Source: Tetraselmis striata (Eukaryota > Chlorophyta > Chlorodendrophyceae > Chlorodendrales > Chlorodendraceae). From it: a stretch of 64,000 bases of DNA. Made by a program: the position numbers and the translations under genes. The notes under the pieces are model-generated. The model made no database searches. It was not told the origin of the DNA and was given only the letters and a program-made list of their open reading frames with translations. The stretch spans positions 1 through 64,000 of the forward strand of contig VCJN01001513.1 in the NCBI GenBank assembly GCA_006384855.1, written 5' to 3'. Below are positions 63,866 to 64,000 of the stretch, in pieces; within the stretch, counting starts at the first letter, position 1; each line of letters begins with the position of its first letter.

Positions 63866-64000
63866 GTGGGAATCGCGACGAATTCCTCCATGCCTTGAAG
63901 GCTGCTACTGTTGACAGGGACCGTGGCGGGGACTAGACGCTAGTGTTGACGCTAGTGTTGACGCCGTGCCTGGCTGGGTACGGCAGAATAAGCAATACGG

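Overview
This window is eukaryotic nuclear DNA from a green-lineage, probably flagellated microalga. The green-lineage call rests on a plant-type TOM20 (4852-7176), a plant-like NAF1 and MSI1, and TGTAA motifs about 90-130 bases after three plus-strand stops (7265, 43906, 60706), the polyadenylation signal usual in green algae. The flagellate call rests on a CCDC148-like coiled-coil gene and a sperm-tail PG-rich repeat gene. Genus cannot be fixed from sequence alone. Genes are intron-rich and GC-rich; introns and spacers carry many homopolymer C or G runs of 10-45 bases. Exon coordinates in the entries come from reading frames, splice signals and phase agreement; no transcript data were available.

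Layout. 1300-3298 (-): unrecognised membrane protein. 4852-7176 (+): TOM20. 10291-17892 (-): CCDC148-like gene, with a 0.5 kb ATTAG/TTAGG satellite in one intron. 17893-24998: gene-poor, with a candidate inverted-repeat element at 21148-23076. 24999-28325 (-): NAF1. 28995-33604 (-): near-complete non-LTR retrotransposon with two overlapping ORFs, an 8-base target-site duplication and a tiny truncated sister at 50487-50570. 33605-38860: repeats. 38867-43776 (+): MSI1/RBBP4. 46069-48652 (-): COX11. 49531-50472: 192-base tandem repeat that keeps several frames open. 51697-54908: dead DIRS-like retroelement between direct terminal repeats. 56910-57484 (+): small unknown gene. 57621-60616 (+): PG-rich repeat protein. 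60887-61920 (-): membrane-anchored parvulin, convergent with it. 63072-63865 (+): unknown gene reaching the right edge.

The host genes are unrelated housekeeping and ciliary functions, as expected of a nuclear chromosome: mitochondrial import and cytochrome oxidase assembly (TOM20, COX11), chromatin assembly (MSI1), H/ACA RNP biogenesis (NAF1) and flagellar structure.

Most notable signals: (1) poly-C runs on the sense strand starting a few bases after the 5' splice site in most resolved introns; (2) four GC-AG introns among roughly forty; (3) a family of 34-90 base insertions with perfect 10-13 base target duplications and one constant end; (4) the non-LTR element, with a PD-(D/E)xK-like nuclease region, a repeated ACCAGTAC target and a paralogous empty site.
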